Below, in pieces: positions 11,827 through 24,450 of a stretch of DNA of 64,000 nt (positions within the stretch are counted from its first letter, which is position 1; each line of letters begins with the position of its first letter). The notes beneath the pieces were generated by a model. That model was not told the origin of the DNA, did not search any database, and saw only the letters and a list, made by a program, of their open reading frames with translations. The stretch covers positions 18,484,062 through 18,548,061 of the forward strand of contig CM055611.1 of the NCBI GenBank assembly GCA_029379385.1. The letters are read 5' to 3'. The position numbers and the translations under genes are program-made. The stretch is from Quillaja saponaria. Lineage: Eukaryota; Streptophyta; Magnoliopsida; Fabales; Quillajaceae.

Positions 11827-14800
11827 CTAACCAGCAAGTGGATTAGCATGTATTGTCACACGATTAAGCCTTATCTCTGCAAGCGGCCGATCCCCCGGAC
11901 CTGTTTGAGTCTGCAATAAAGTAAAATACATGTCATGAATGTTCTTTTTGTTTTCTGTTCTTGGCTTTTTTCTTAGGCTGATAGAAATTTGAATAAATTT
12001 TACATCAAGGCCACACTTGTCCAAAGCTTAGTTATCATTGAAGCTCTCATTAAAATAACAGAAAATTATAACTCAGCTTACCAGCACAAAAACATACCTT
12101 TTCCATGAGATCAAGAACTTCAAATCCATGAATAACTTTTCCAAACACAGTATACAATCCATTCAGATGTGGCTGCTTTGCATAAGCTATGAAGAATTGA
12201 CTTCCATTAGTGTTGGGCCCACTATTGGCCATTGACAATATTCCCCTTGCATTGTGCTGTAACATAGAGAAGAGCAATTTAATGGTAGAATACTAGAATA
12301 TAATTGCTTCATAAAGCATGTCTTTTTTTTTCAATAGAAAAAGAAGTTTTATTAAGGATGGAAGAAAGTTCATTCATAAAGCATATCTATGCTCTGTTAT
12401 TCTAGAAACAAATAAAACTCTGCTTATGGCACAAGAAACAAATAAGTCACGATGATAAAAGAAAATTGAGAATCAAGGCATACTTGTGGATTGATGAATA
12501 TAGAAAGGTCAGACAAGATTGCAAGATATTTTGTTGAGCTTACCACAGATCATAGGAACTTTGTCATGAAATAACAGGTCATATATCCCAAAGGTATTCT
12601 TCTAATCGCTAATAGGAACTTTGCCAAACCAACACAACTAGGTCAGATTGAAGTCCTTGTTTTACAGAGTTTTTTTTCTATATATTGCAAAGCACAATCT
12701 AAGAATGTAGTGTTTACTGCTAACACCTGATGAAGCGTCATGTCACAGGGCACCCATTAGGCATCATGATTAAAACAGTTAATGTTGAAATGGTTCATAG
12801 TCATAAATAATGACTTAGAACCTTGTGCTCACAACTTTTTGATTCACCATTATAAATGTGTCAACCTACTAGCCCATCAGCTCCTATACAAATATTTAGG
12901 CAAACATTAACCACTCCTCACAATCAACCTTGATGCTATTTCCAGTCTCTTCAAACATATGATCTCTATTTTCGATGCATCCATTATCCACACAGAAACA
13001 AGGACAAGAGCAGCCTGAATTCAGGAATGAAGTTCAATTGCTATGCCAATTTCGTTTGCCACCCCAATCTTTCTTGCAATAAATTAGGTGTAGATCTTTA
13101 GGGAGGCACTACATGCACATGGTGACATGTACTCTATGCCAGATAAGTACTCTTGGTACTTGTCACCAATACATGGCCTACTGCATCACAATGTGATGAA
13201 ATTTCTAGTAAAAGTATGGTTATAATAAATGGATGTAATCATTGCTCGAGATAGTGGAAGCTCCAGAAGCAGGACAATATCCTTAAAGTTAGTATTAGCT
13301 TATGCTACACCATTTGTATAATTGAGTTTTGCATGGGAGTAAATATCCTACTATTTCTTTTATTTTTTATTAGTAAATTTCACACAGATGAACCCATGGG
13401 TTTCAAACTCATGATCTCTCCTTCCTTAAAAGAAGGTGCTTAAATCCATCAAAGTTATGGAAATTCATCATTGTCAAGACACAAGGGTTTTCAATGAAAA
13501 AGAACATTGCTTAGCTTGTTTCTCACCTGTGATTCTATTCTTTGCCATTCTTTTCAGCAAAATAATACTATGCGATTCACTAACCGTCCTGTCCAGAATC
13601 CAGATGTTAAGCATACGAAAATTTTGAGGCCAACTTCGCGCTCAATTAGAAAGGATTAGTTCCTAGTTACATGTCTTAATACAAAATTACTCATGAGACT
13701 TCTAGACATGTTTCAACTGTAGATTGTTTAATCTCCTATGTACAATTAATGGATGCAATAATTTACTAGATTATGGCAATGGAATAGAAGTTGCATTTTT
13801 ATAGTAAACAGAGTTATGTTGTGTTGAGAAAATCCAAGTTGATACACTCTAGCCTAAGGATCATACTTCCGCCTACTACAAAATCAATTCTAAGTAGCTC
13901 ACAAAGTTCACTCACTAATCTTAATGATAATGAGTCAGTATACATCCAACTAGTTCCCATCTACACATGATACTTGAAATAAGTAGACCGATATGCAGCA
14001 AAGAAAAAATTAAAAAAGAAGAAATGATAGAATCAAGAGGAATATAATGACATATCATACTGGTCTCCCAGCAATTAAAACATAACTCACCTTAAGAGTT
14101 TCTCTTATCTCATCATTGAATTTCTTTCCCCATATACTGGTTCCACCTTTGCCAGTACCTGTTGGGTCTCCACCTTGAATCATAAAACCTTTAATATTGC
14201 GGTGAAATATGGTCCCATCATAATAGCCACTCGCACAGAGTGCCAAAAAGTTCTGGAATCCAATATAATATGACAATTATTAATTACATATATCTCTGAA
14301 ATAACAATTACTGCTGCTCAGATACAGTTCATAGTAAGCTAGACTGCATCTTTTGTTTTAGGGGAAAAATTGATCACTCCAGAAAAACTTCATTGTAAGA
14401 ATGAAATTGTAAATTTGTAATCTTCAAAATTGACAGTGATAATATCCGTGCACTCAGATTCACCTTCTTAAATTTCATTAGTGGTAATAAATGATAGACA
14501 ACTGAGTTCAATAAACTATTTCTTCATTCTGCGAGGAATACATGAATCCAATTAATTTACTCTATCCTATGCATTCTTGCTCCACAGAAGCAATAAACTA
14601 GGTCCAGATCATTAAGTATGATTGGAAGTAAGCCACTTGCTCTGCAAGCAATTGAGAGTTTCAAAAATCTTGTTTCTCGACACTGAGTGAACTTATTCAC
14701 CAATATCTTGCTGAATGGGGTTCGGGATAATATCTTGGTGGGAAGGGGATGTTCTGCAATTTGAATCTGGACTGGCAATGGAGCCTAAATATTTAGATTC

Positions 14801-16030
14801 TTCTTAAGAGAGTAAAGGAAATTCTTCAATCTCAAATTACTATTTTATAAAACAAAGAGCAGTACAATGTGTTTCTGTACTGAAGGTAATTTAAATGAAG
14901 CTCAAATATGGAAAAGCTTGCTACAAGGGAGGACAATAAGGAAACTGAGAAGTGAGAATTATATGGTGTTTAGTTAACTAACAACTAGAACAAAGGAAAT
15001 AGCATAATTTATAAACTTAGTCATAAAGAACAGAGAGTAGATTTTTCGTTCTTGATACACAATAAATGGATTCTATTTTGGAACAGTCTTTCTCTCTTTT
15101 CCTGTGTGCAGGTTAACTCTGATATATTAGATGGAACATAAGCAGATCAACAGACTGGTAAAGCTACCCCTTAAAGGGAATAAGACAGACAGGCTAATTA
15201 CTGATAAAGGAGCCACTAAATGTGAACAATGGTAGCCATTGCTGGACCTAGTGAGAAACGGACTAAGCATAATCTTTCTTCCTATCTTTCTTCGAAAAAA
15301 GGTGTCTACTAAATACAATTTATAATAATTAGTGATGTAGTAGGTCTTTTTACTGAATTACATGCCTAAAGATTGTATGGAGATTCTCTATTGGGTGATA
15401 GTGTAATACTAATTTCTTTAAAATTGCAAGAAGTAAAGAATCACATAAGCAAGATACTAGTGCCTTTTCCGACACAGCAAAGAATACAAAGTCAAATATA
15501 TCGAGGAAACAGAAGCATCACCTCTATAAACATGATTTCTGTATCAATCTGCAGAGCTTAGCTTTAAGTTTCAATAAAAAGAGAAAAACAAATCTAACCC
15601 ATAACCCAGGACTACGAAAAGAATGTTCTTTTGTATTTTTTTTTCTATTTAAAAGGGGAACAGATTGAAAAAAGCAACATCAACTACCCAAATTTCTCCT
15701 TATTTTATCCCACAAAAGTTTGTCACTTAATTTTTCCATCTAAATTTATTGTGTCAACCAAACGGAGTTTGCAACAACACTTCCCCAGAAAGCCTTTCTA
15801 ACAAAATTCAATTTCAATGAATAAAATAGGGAAAAAAGTAAAAATAAAATAAAAATCGACTGACCTCAGCAGCCTTTGGAACCTCGTCGCAGAAGATCTC
15901 GCACTTGATATCGCCCAGGTTAGTGTGCAGAGTGACCGACTAAAATTGCAATACCAAATTAGGATAAGTTGCATAGAAACTAAACCAAGCAAACAGTGTT
16001 CGACTTAATGTCGCTGAGAAAACTAACCAT
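11827..16030 (-). CDS. CYP18-1: Peptidyl-prolyl cis-trans isomerase CYP18-1 (PPIL3-type cyclophilin)
   Basis: Five exons give exactly 160 codons plus stop: 16030-16028 (the ATG alone), 15939-15865, 14252-14091, 12256-12098 and 11910-11827. The product reads [17 protein letters not shown] to TIHANPLAG and matches Arabidopsis AT1G01940 over its full length. The cyclophilin core is present: [14 protein letters not shown] supplies the Arg, Phe, Met and Gln of the active site, and GSQFF the next Phe. The CypA Trp121 and His126 positions are His and Tyr ([12 protein letters not shown]), as in human PPIL3. There is no signal or transit peptide, so it is cytosolic/nuclear. Family knowledge: PPIL3 proteins associate with the spliceosome, and Arabidopsis CYP18-1 is reported to act with PRP18 in splicing introns retained under heat. 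The exon-2 and exon-4 borders are canonical. Confidence 0.95.
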
Positions 16031-16322
16031 TTAGATTGTTACCGGAACACAGAAGCGAAACAACTTAAAATTGTGCGGTAAATCTATCCAGGAAGCTCCG
16101 TAATCTGTAGCTCGGGTTTCTGCTTGTGCTATTTAGACAGCCCTCCTCGCTCAAAGTGATTCTTCTGGAAACTTCCGTCGTGGCTGGCAGTGGCGGAGGT
16201 AGAAAATGCACCCAATAAAGTATGAGGGGGTTTCTCGTAAATCAAACCAAAGTCACGGGTTTTCTAGCAAAAAGGAAAAAGAATCGGTTAAATCAAACTA
16301 AACTAATATAATACATACTTTT

Positions 16323-17014
16323 TTGTCAATCTTATTTTATCCCTTCTGTAAATTATTAAATTATACACATAATTATTTTATTTGAATCATAATTAGTCAA
16401 TAACCTCCCATTTATCCAAATTAATCATTAAATCTAAAAAATTAATTTTAAAAAGACTAAATTATCCTTATTCTATTTTTTTTAATACCTTCTCCTTTTT
16501 ATGTTTTATTTATTTATTTATGAAATTAAACTATTTATATTAGTTTAATTTTAACATGCATTGGCAATATTTGAATCATTCATAAGTTTTATTTTCTTAT
16601 TATAATATTTAAATTATCAATAAACAATATTAATTTTTTTCATAATTATAGAAATTATATAAATTATTATTTCAATTTGTAATTTAATGATAATATTTTA
16701 TTGAAAATTTTATATTTATATTATTATATTACAACTATTAAATAAATATGGAGATTTGAATTGCTAGAAAATGAAAAATTAAAAATAAGAAACCACAAAT
16801 AGAAAGTGGAAAACATAAATTAAATAAATAAATTATAACAAGGATAATTTAGTCTATTTTGAGTTAATTTGTTAAAGTTAATGACTAATTTAAATAATTA
16901 GAAATTATTTACTAATCATGACTCTAATAAGTGGGTTATGTGCCTAAATTTAATAATTTATGTGAAATATTGTAAAATGAGTGATACTTTATAAAGATAA
17001 AGTGTAATTGATCT
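16323..17014. mobile_element. Mutator-type MITE, copy A (degenerate)
   Basis: This is a roughly 690-bp foldback element with long imperfect terminal inverted repeats. The left arm runs GTCAATCTTATTTTATCCC ... TTTGAATCATAATTAG and the right arm ends in its degraded reverse complement (CTAATCATGACTC ... AAAGTGTAATTGATC). It belongs to the same family as 34350-35086 and 53082-54038. The interior is AT-rich without an ORF. The target duplication is no longer clear. Confidence 0.7.
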
Positions 17015-17589
17015 CTTTTTTTAAAAATAAATAAATAAAATTATACTATAAAAAATAATTATTAAATCTCGAATATATATATATATATACACGTCAGATT
17101 ATTAGTTTTTATTTTTTGAATTGTGACCCTAAAATGTTTTTCATTTCCTATAATTTCTAAATTTTTTAATGGCATGCACTGCCTTGACTAAAAAAAACAT
17201 ATTATCACTGAATGTTAATATAAGCATCAAACCTGAAGTTTTATTTATTTATTTAAGTAGATTGTGGTTATTGAAAAAGTCTAATGACACTTATAAGGGC
17301 AATAAAGGATTGATAAATACCAATCAGATTTAGTATGATAATTAAATTCTTTTCTTCTCACTAAAAAGAATATATTTTAACTCGACCCCTAAATATATCA
17401 TGAAAAATGAAAATCAGTACAAGTGTTATACTGATGCAAAAATTGTTGATGTTCTCATACTCCAAATCATAAGCTCTCAATAAGAGAAGAATAAATAGAA
17501 CCATCTCCACCAAAACTTTCAAAAAATAAAAAAAAAAAAATTCTCATGTGCATGATTTTAAAAAAAAATCGCAATAAGATACTAGTAGG

Positions 17590-18535
17590 GGGCTCTGTAT
17601 GTGAGGAGTACATCCCAGGTTTCAAACATCTGTACAATGTACTTTGAATCCCTTATTCCAATGAGAAGCAATAAAGACTCTTGGAATGATGTTGGAGAGG
17701 AAGATTGTGTCGATCAATGCCTTGTGATTTTTAATATCTAGGCATATCATTAATTTAGTATATCACAGTATTGTATTTATGCATATTGAACCTATTGAGC
17801 ACTCGATCAATGTAATCTAGCTGGAAAAGACCCAACAAATAACAAGATCTATCCTGATGTACCTTAATACATAGAACAAAAGAGATCTCATCAAAATCCT
17901 TCATGTCAAAAGTCTTAAACTACATCAATTTTATCTTCAAAAGAAGTAAACAAATGCCACTGCTGACAAGAAATATATCATCAACAGACAAAACCAATAT
18001 GATAACTTGCTCCCACTGACCTTAAGGTATATGCATTGATCAATATATTTTATTCTTAGCAAGACTAAGAGATGTGACTATCTCATCAAATTTCAGGAAC
18101 CACTGTCTAGATGCTTATTTGCAACTGTAGATGGACTTCTTAAGTCTACAAAGAAGTTAATTACTGCCATCTTGTTTAAAACCTTCATATTGCACCATGT
18201 GAACCTCTTATGTATGGTTTTCATTCAAAAAAGATGTCTTCACAATCATCTGATGCAACTCAAGGTTGAAATGAGTCACCAAGACCATCATCACTCTAAA
18301 AGAGTCTTTCGTTGAGATAAGAGAGAAAGTCTCACTAAAGTTCACACCCTCTTTTGTAAGTGAAAACTTTGGCTACAAGTCTTACTTTGAAACATTTAAT
18401 CTTCCATTTTGTATTTTTCTTAGTATTGTAAACCTGCTTGCACCTAACGGGTTTGCAATCCTCTGAAAGTTCAACTAAGTCCTATACACCATTGTGTTTC
18501 ATATACTTATCTCATCTCTCACGCTAATCAATCCA
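17590..18535 (-). mobile_element. Copia-type reverse transcriptase relic
   Basis: On the minus strand, broken frames spell the Ty1/copia reverse-transcriptase core in order: a DLVEL/CKPVGCKQVYN stretch, VKTSFLNENHT, MVQYEGF, LKKSIYSCK, then SVDDIFLV in place of the usual YVDD box, then DRSCYLLGLFQLDYIDRVL and FNMHKYN. Stops and frameshifts interrupt it throughout, and no integrase or LTR of this element is seen. It ends abruptly next to the LTR element at 18553, which may have inserted at or near this boundary. Confidence 0.85.
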
Positions 18536-18552
18536 CATGTCCAACTATGGGT

Positions 18553-18760
18553 TGGAAATAATTTTTCATATAGGGTTTTATGTAACTCCTATGTAAAGGC
18601 TTTTACTACACTTGTTTAAGATCTTTTGATAAATTGAAATTAAATTGCATGTTAGCAAGTTTTCCAAACCCAAATTTCATTTAACTTTCTTTCTTTGGCT
18701 CCTCTACCTATTCTCCCTCATTTCTATCAATTTCCTTTAGATCTTTCTTGTCCAACATCA
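18553..18760 (+). repeat. 5' LTR of the 2.6-kb element
   Basis: It aligns with 20978-21184 through shared blocks such as ACACTTGTTTA, GATCTTTTGA, GCAAGTTTTCCAAACC and TATCAATTTCC. The TG start at 18553 is the best match to the other copy but is not certain. Confidence 0.72.
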
Positions 18761-19162
18761 AATTTGGTATCAGAGTCGAATTTCCTAATTTTCCAAACCA
18801 AAAAACTTATGAAAAACACCCAAGCTACTAGAAAACTCAAAACCATCCCTTCCACCACCCTCAATTGCCTCTATCCAACATAACCCCCGCAATACATCAT
18901 TTTTGTCGTGATTTGACACCACCAACATGTTCGTTCAAACATCTCAAATGATAATGATGGGATTGGGATGCAATATGGATCATTTTGGAGTTTAAATATT
19001 ACTAACTAATTCTAGCTTTAATATTACACAAATAAAATGGAAACTAAATGCAAACATAAATTCTTAAATTATCATAAACTCGATCTGCAGTTTTAGGTTA
19101 GTTTATTTTTTCTTTTTTAACATTTTCTTAAGTAAAGAGAGAGGGAGAGAAAAATTATTTTC

Positions 19163-19800
19163 TTATTGCACACTGTCTTGGTATGGCATGTTATATTCAT
19201 ACAATTATTCTTCTTGGTTTAGACATATACAATTGGAAAGCATATTGATCGTGTTTTGTTTGTTTATCCATAATTAGGACTCGAGTTTCTTATGGAGATG
19301 GTACAATACTTAAGCATATTGAAATCTGTGGAGATATTCCTATACATTTTCATGATTACACCTCTAGGGTTTCAATTGTTAAAGAGTACCCAAGTTATAT
19401 CTTAATCATTGTCCTAAGATTTTTGTATATCCTAAATACTTATCTCGTCAAAATTCCTATGTATCACCTTTAGGTACTATGTCTATTCTTTATTGCATAA
19501 TGTCTTGGTATGACATGTCATATTCATACATTATTCTTCTTGGTTTAGACATACAATTAGAAAACCATATATCAATCGTGTTTTGTCTGTTTATCCATAT
19601 TTTAGGCATACTTAGTTGTCTTGAAATCTAGTGGAATCTATGGAGATATCCCTATACACTTTCTTGATTACACCTCTAAGGTTCCAATTGTTATAGAGTT
19701 ATTCGAGTAATATCCAAAGAGTTTACCTGAGATTTTTGTGGATCCTAAATATTTCTTCAATCAAGACCCCAATCTATTAAGTTATGCGTTTATTCCTTAT
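19163..19800 (+). repeat. Direct duplication, offset about 327 bp, inside the LTR element
   Basis: The block beginning TATTGCACACTGTCTTGGTA near 19165 recurs from about 19492. Blocks shared in order include ATTCTTCTTGGTTTAGACAT, GATTACACCTCTA and a final ATCCTAAATA. The copies are diverged, so the duplication is old. Confidence 0.85.
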
Positions 19801-20587
19801 TCACAAAAATTGAGATATGATTATTGTTAGAGGAGTTTGTATTTGAATTGATCCATTATCTTAGTTATGACTAGCCGAGCTATACATCCTTGTACCCAGT
19901 CTCATCAAATCACAATATTATCCTAACCTAATATACAAGAACCTAAAGAGACTTATATAAAAAATACTAACAGAAAACTTGATAAGCTTAGTGCAATACT
20001 AGGTAAGGTGCTTACATTTTTAGGTTTATACCCTAATGACCCTAAGTTAGTTATGGTTGAAACATACATTTAAATACAAGAAGACTTGCAAAAAATTAAT
20101 AACTTCACAATTGAGTCTACTTCACTAGCATTATATATTACTGATACTCATGACTGTGAAGTTAAAGATGTTCATAAGTTGCTTGTACTAGAGGATAATC
20201 GTCATAACCATGCAGTTGATGCTATCCAAAATCTACTATTTGAGCCTATTACTTCACCATTGAAGGCTAAGATTAATGATCATGAAATTGATGATGTTAA
20301 TGAAGCACTTTAGATTGATGATGAGCTTTCAGTTGCATACAGGGTTGAGCTCATCAACATTTTAGAATAGTATGATGAGATTACTATTACAAATATGATT
20401 GAACTCGTTGACATTTCATAGTATGAATGAAATAATAATTGTAGATATGATTGAGCTTGTCTACATTTCAGAGTAGTATGATAAGATTATAGTTCTAGAT
20501 ATGATTGAGCTATCCGATATTTTTGAGCATGTCGACGGAGTTCCAGTGCATGTATATGGAGTTTTAAAGCATGTAGATAGAGTCTCG

Positions 20588-20900
20588 GAATTGATTGTCG
20601 AGACTACCCATCTTTCAGAGGTCGAGCATATTAATTTCATTATCCCATTGTAGTTTTAGATGTTAGTGGTCCATGACAGAGTTCTTACAGCTGAGTTTTT
20701 GTTAATATTGCCCTACACCTTTTAGGTAGGGGTCTAATCTCATTCAGGTCTGAATTGATTGTCGAGACTACCCATTTTTCAAAGGTCAAGCATATTAATT
20801 TCATTATCCCATTGTAGTTTTAGATGTTAGTGGTTCATGACAAAGTTCTCACAACTGAGTTTTTGTTGATATTGCCCCACACCCTTTGGGTACGAGATTA
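20588..20900 (+). repeat. Tandem duplication of a 164-bp unit
   Basis: GAATTGATTGTCGAGACTAC occurs at 20588 and 20752, and the following 140 bases match closely (CATATTAATTTCATTATCCC, GAGTTTTTGTT, ATATTGCCC). It lies just before the 3' LTR. The two copies are more alike than the two halves of the 327-bp duplication, so this event is younger. Confidence 0.9.
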
Positions 20901-20977
20901 TAAGGGCGATTCCATGATTCGAACATTTGACCTTCACCTGGAATTGTAATTTGCTTACTACTGTAACCAACCATCTT

Positions 20978-21184
20978 TGAGTTCTATTTTAGGATTTTAT
21001 TTAACACCTATATAAAGGGGTAGAATACACTTGTTTAGGATCTTTTGACACAATTGAAATTATGTTGGCAAGTTTTCCAAACCTTTCTCATTTTTTTTAT
21101 TTTTGCTCTTCGACCTATTCTCCCTCGTTAATTTCCCCCCTCATTTTCTATCAATTTCCATCAGATCCCTCTTGTCCTACATCA
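20978..21184 (+). repeat. 3' LTR of the 2.6-kb element
   Basis: This is the second LTR, starting TGAGTTC and ending ACATCA. It has a TATA-like CTATATAAAGG near 21010 and is noticeably diverged from the 5' copy. Confidence 0.72.
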
Positions 21185-21673
21185 AATACACAAATTAAAT
21201 GCAGCTACTCAAGTAGCGTCTGCTCAATTCGACTCTGCTGCGCAGAGATAAAGTTGCAATTGGGAATTGTAGTCTAGAGTGAAATGAGAAAGCGAAGGTA
21301 ATAAAATGTATAACATCAAAAGAAAAATCTAATTATTAAAATTACTTTTTGATCCTTAAGATATCATGGCTATAACTTGGCCGTCAAATTCAATCTTATC
21401 TATCAAATCTTTATAATATTTCTAACTTATCAATCTCTTCCTTCAATATTTAATTTATTAATTATTAAGTCCGTAAAATATTCTCAAATTATTAATTTCG
21501 TCATTCAATTTTAATAATTGAATCCCTAAAAGATTCGATACTAACTATTTCATCTTTCCATCTATTTGACTAATTGGAAATTAACGAAAAAATTTTATTT
21601 AACAAGTTAAAAGAAACAAAATATTATTTTTATTATTAAGTATATATGCATGTTGCATTTAGAAGATAAGATC

Positions 21674-21725
<52 letters not shown>

Positions 21726-23380
21726 ATATTAACTTTATATATAAAAGTGGCTTAATGCAAAAAAATAAATAAATTATTTTCTTAAATATCCTTATGAGTT
21801 GTTATTATTACATAGCTACATTTAGTTGTTATTATACTTCAAATAAACTATTCATATATATATTTTTTTCTAATTCTTTTCTATCTTAATATCAATAAGA
21901 TTGTAATTACTTTAGAACTATTGATTTTTTTTAATACTAATTATTCTCAGTATTCATAAATCTTTAATTTTCCACTAATTATATGTCAATAGTAATTAAA
22001 ATTAAATTTCTTAATTTTTTTGTTTTGTTTAATAAGTTCTTAAAAATCATAACTTCTTAGTTTTTATCAAATTTATGAAATGAAAGAAATATTAAGAGTA
22101 TAATTTTCATGATTATAATATTGTTGGTATAACTTTTAATTCATAAATAATTATAATTTTTTAATAATTAAAAATAAACAGTATTTAAGATTGAATTTCG
22201 GAAAAGAAATTATTTAATAAGTTTCTACTAATTATAATGTTTTATAGTTCTTCTCAAATTTAACAATTAATTTTATTTAAAAAAAAAGATAGTTCTATGA
22301 ATCAAAAAATATTAATAATATAGTTTCCATAATTATAATATTGTTGTTTTAAGTTTTTAATTCTTCTTCCATCTTAAGAATTAAAAAAATTATAAATTTA
22401 TTTAATTCCTTTTTGTTAGATTTATCCATTTGTTTATGAACATAAAAATATTTTATGGAAAGAATATTTATTTTCTTAAATATCCTTATGAGTTGTTACT
22501 ATTAAGTGAGTACTTTTTAGTTTTATTTTGCTTCAAATAGACTATTTATTTTCTTTTATTTGTTTACTTCTTTCTTATTTTAATATTAATAAGATTGTAA
22601 TTGTTTTATGACTATTGATTTTATTTTTCTTCTAATTTTTTTCAATATTAATAAATTTATAATTTGTTAATAACTTTATATAATAGTAATTAATATTGAA
22701 TTTCTCAAATTTTTTGTTTAATAAGTTAAAAATAATTATAATATTTTTAATTCATTCTAATTTTATAAATAAATGTGTTAAGAAAATTCTATGAATTAAA
22801 AAAAATATATTAAGAGTATAGTTCTTCTGATTATAATATTGTTGTTTTAATTATGCTTCCATCTTTAGAATTTATTTATTAGATTTATCTATTAGTTTAA
22901 TATCATTAATAGAGAGTTTTTTTTTTTTTTTATTAACTGTAATTTCTTAATAAGTATATTAATTATCTAATTAATTGATGTTGAGAATTAACTTGGTTTG
23001 TGTATGACTTTCCATTTTTAATTTTTTTGTTTAAGATGGGAAGTTTTAAGATAAAATCTAAGTTTTGATTAGTGTATTTTTACAATTAAAATTAGGAGTA
23101 ACAATTTGTGTTCGCATGATAGGTTTGTGTCGAGTCAATCTCCTTATTTGATACTATTAAGCTAACTCCTAACCCGACACGTATATTATTAATCACCTCA
23201 AAACTCTTAATCGAAAACAATTTAGTAAATAATTAGTAACATATGTAAATACGATTAATAAATAGACCGTGTTAGATCATCAACATGAGCTATCAAATTA
23301 TTATTATTATTTGGCTACAAAACGAGGGCCTAAAGTCCAAAACCAACAGAAACTAAAAAGGGACTAAACGGGGTCTAGGC
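21185..23380. other. AT-rich intergenic DNA with a long AT microsatellite
   Basis: An uninterrupted AT dinucleotide run occupies 21677-21723. Beyond it is very AT-rich DNA containing an old 694-bp direct duplication (see the separate entry). No gene or coding relic is readable. Confidence 0.7.
21781..22980 (+). repeat. Old direct duplication with 694-bp offset
   Basis: CTTAAATATCCTTATGAGTT at 21781 recurs at 22475. The following sequences run parallel: CTTCAAATA-ACTATT, TTTAATAT-AATAAGATTGTAATT, ACTATTGATTTT. A shorter sub-repeat with the core ATTATAATATTGTTG appears three times (near 22113, 22335 and 22832), so the block has an internal tandem history. No termini or target duplications identify a transposon class. 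Confidence 0.75.
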
Positions 23381-24450
23381 CTAATTCAAATCAGCACCAG
23401 CATTACATTTTCCTTGCAACCCTGAATCAGGTGCAGATACCTTGAATATAAAATTCGAACCACTTAGCTTTTCTTGAATTACTTTATCCATACGTGCTAC
23501 AATGGAAGGACTAAGATGGTTGACCCAATCACCCACCTCACCTTTTCTAAAACAACTTTTATGTTGAACCACATATTTTAAATCAAGAATGACATCAAAT
23601 TTTCCTTTCTTGTTCACTTCCAAATCCTTCAAATTATTGAAGCTACACAACTTGAGAATATCTTCAATAACTCCTTCCCTTTCTTCCTCCATTGAAAAAG
23701 GAAACCCTATAAAACTCTGCCAATTTATTCCCATTACATACAATATCATCCTTCAAATCTTTTTGAGAAACAACACCTTGTTTGGCTTCTCCAAGCTCTC
23801 ATTCCAATACCCTAAAACATGGTCCCAAAATGGTCCGAAGGCTTCCTTTCCTTCACAAAATGCTTGTGCAAACTCCTCAATTGACCTTTCTTCTTGAAAA
23901 TTTTTAAAAGAGTTCAGAAGTACAAATTTCCAAAAGGAGACTATGGTATCAAAAGGGTTGCGGCAAATATAGACAATTGGACATTTAGACTGCTTGATGG
24001 ATTCTGATAAGGATGCATAAGGGACGTGGGTTGCAAAAAGTCTTGGAGATGACATGGTAGACAAATTTGGATCTCATTCTTTTTATACAAATTAATTTCG
24101 AAAAACGGTATTAGTTCATGAGGGTTTGAAGTGAGCTTAGGAGTTTTTGAAACCGTAAACCGAGCACGATTGACTATAGAGAATACCAAGGCTTTTAGCC
24201 AAACGGTGCCTGATTTTGGCTTGGAGGCTAGTATGATATCTTGGTCATGAGCTTTAAAGTGTTCTTGAAATGAGATTACATTTGGTACAAGAGGGGTAGG
24301 GCACCAACAATTTTGGAAGAAGTAGAAACGAGGGTTTGATGAAAGTTTTGCTTGGGGAGTAGATAGAAGTAGTTCATCGTTGGATTTGAGTTTTTGCTCT
24401 TCAGCTACTAATGGTGATGAAGAAGATGAAGATGATAACTTGTGCTCCAT
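23381..24450 (-). pseudogene. Cytosolic sulfotransferase (SOT) pseudogene
   Basis: This is an intronless gene of usual SOT length (about 355 codons) spread over three frames. Recognisable parts in order are the PAPS 5'-phosphosulfate loop KPKSGTVWLKAL, the catalytic-His region RLFATHVPYASL, the 3'-phosphate site YICRNPFDTIVSFWKF and the C-terminal [13 protein letters not shown] motif. Frame is lost three times: a base appears missing near 24070 (after KKNE), about four bases are missing near 23762 (in the FLKYEDL-type segment), and one extra T sits in the run at 23711-23714. Plant SOTs transfer sulfate from PAPS to flavonoids, hormones or glucosinolate precursors; the substrate of the ancestor is unknown. 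A TATA-like box lies near 24512. Sequencing error for all three shifts is unlikely but not excluded. Confidence 0.88.

Larger units (their letters stand above)
18553..21184 (+). mobile_element. Non-autonomous LTR retrotransposon, about 2.6 kb
   Basis: Two direct repeats of about 207 bp (18553-18760 and 20978-21184) both end ACATCA. The first is followed four bases later by a tRNA-Met-like primer-binding site, TGGTATCAGAGT (18765-18776), so the element reads on the plus strand. The interior (about 2.2 kb) has no polymerase. It carries only a short open stretch (20086-20313) of unknown affinity and two internal duplications. A 5-bp target duplication could not be confirmed, so the left border is approximate. 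Confidence 0.75.

Noticed and set aside
21719..21760. Helitron 5' end suggested by TCTATATTAACTTTATATATAAAAGTGG
   Set aside because: No 3' hairpin with CTRR end or AT insertion context could be located within the following several kilobases.
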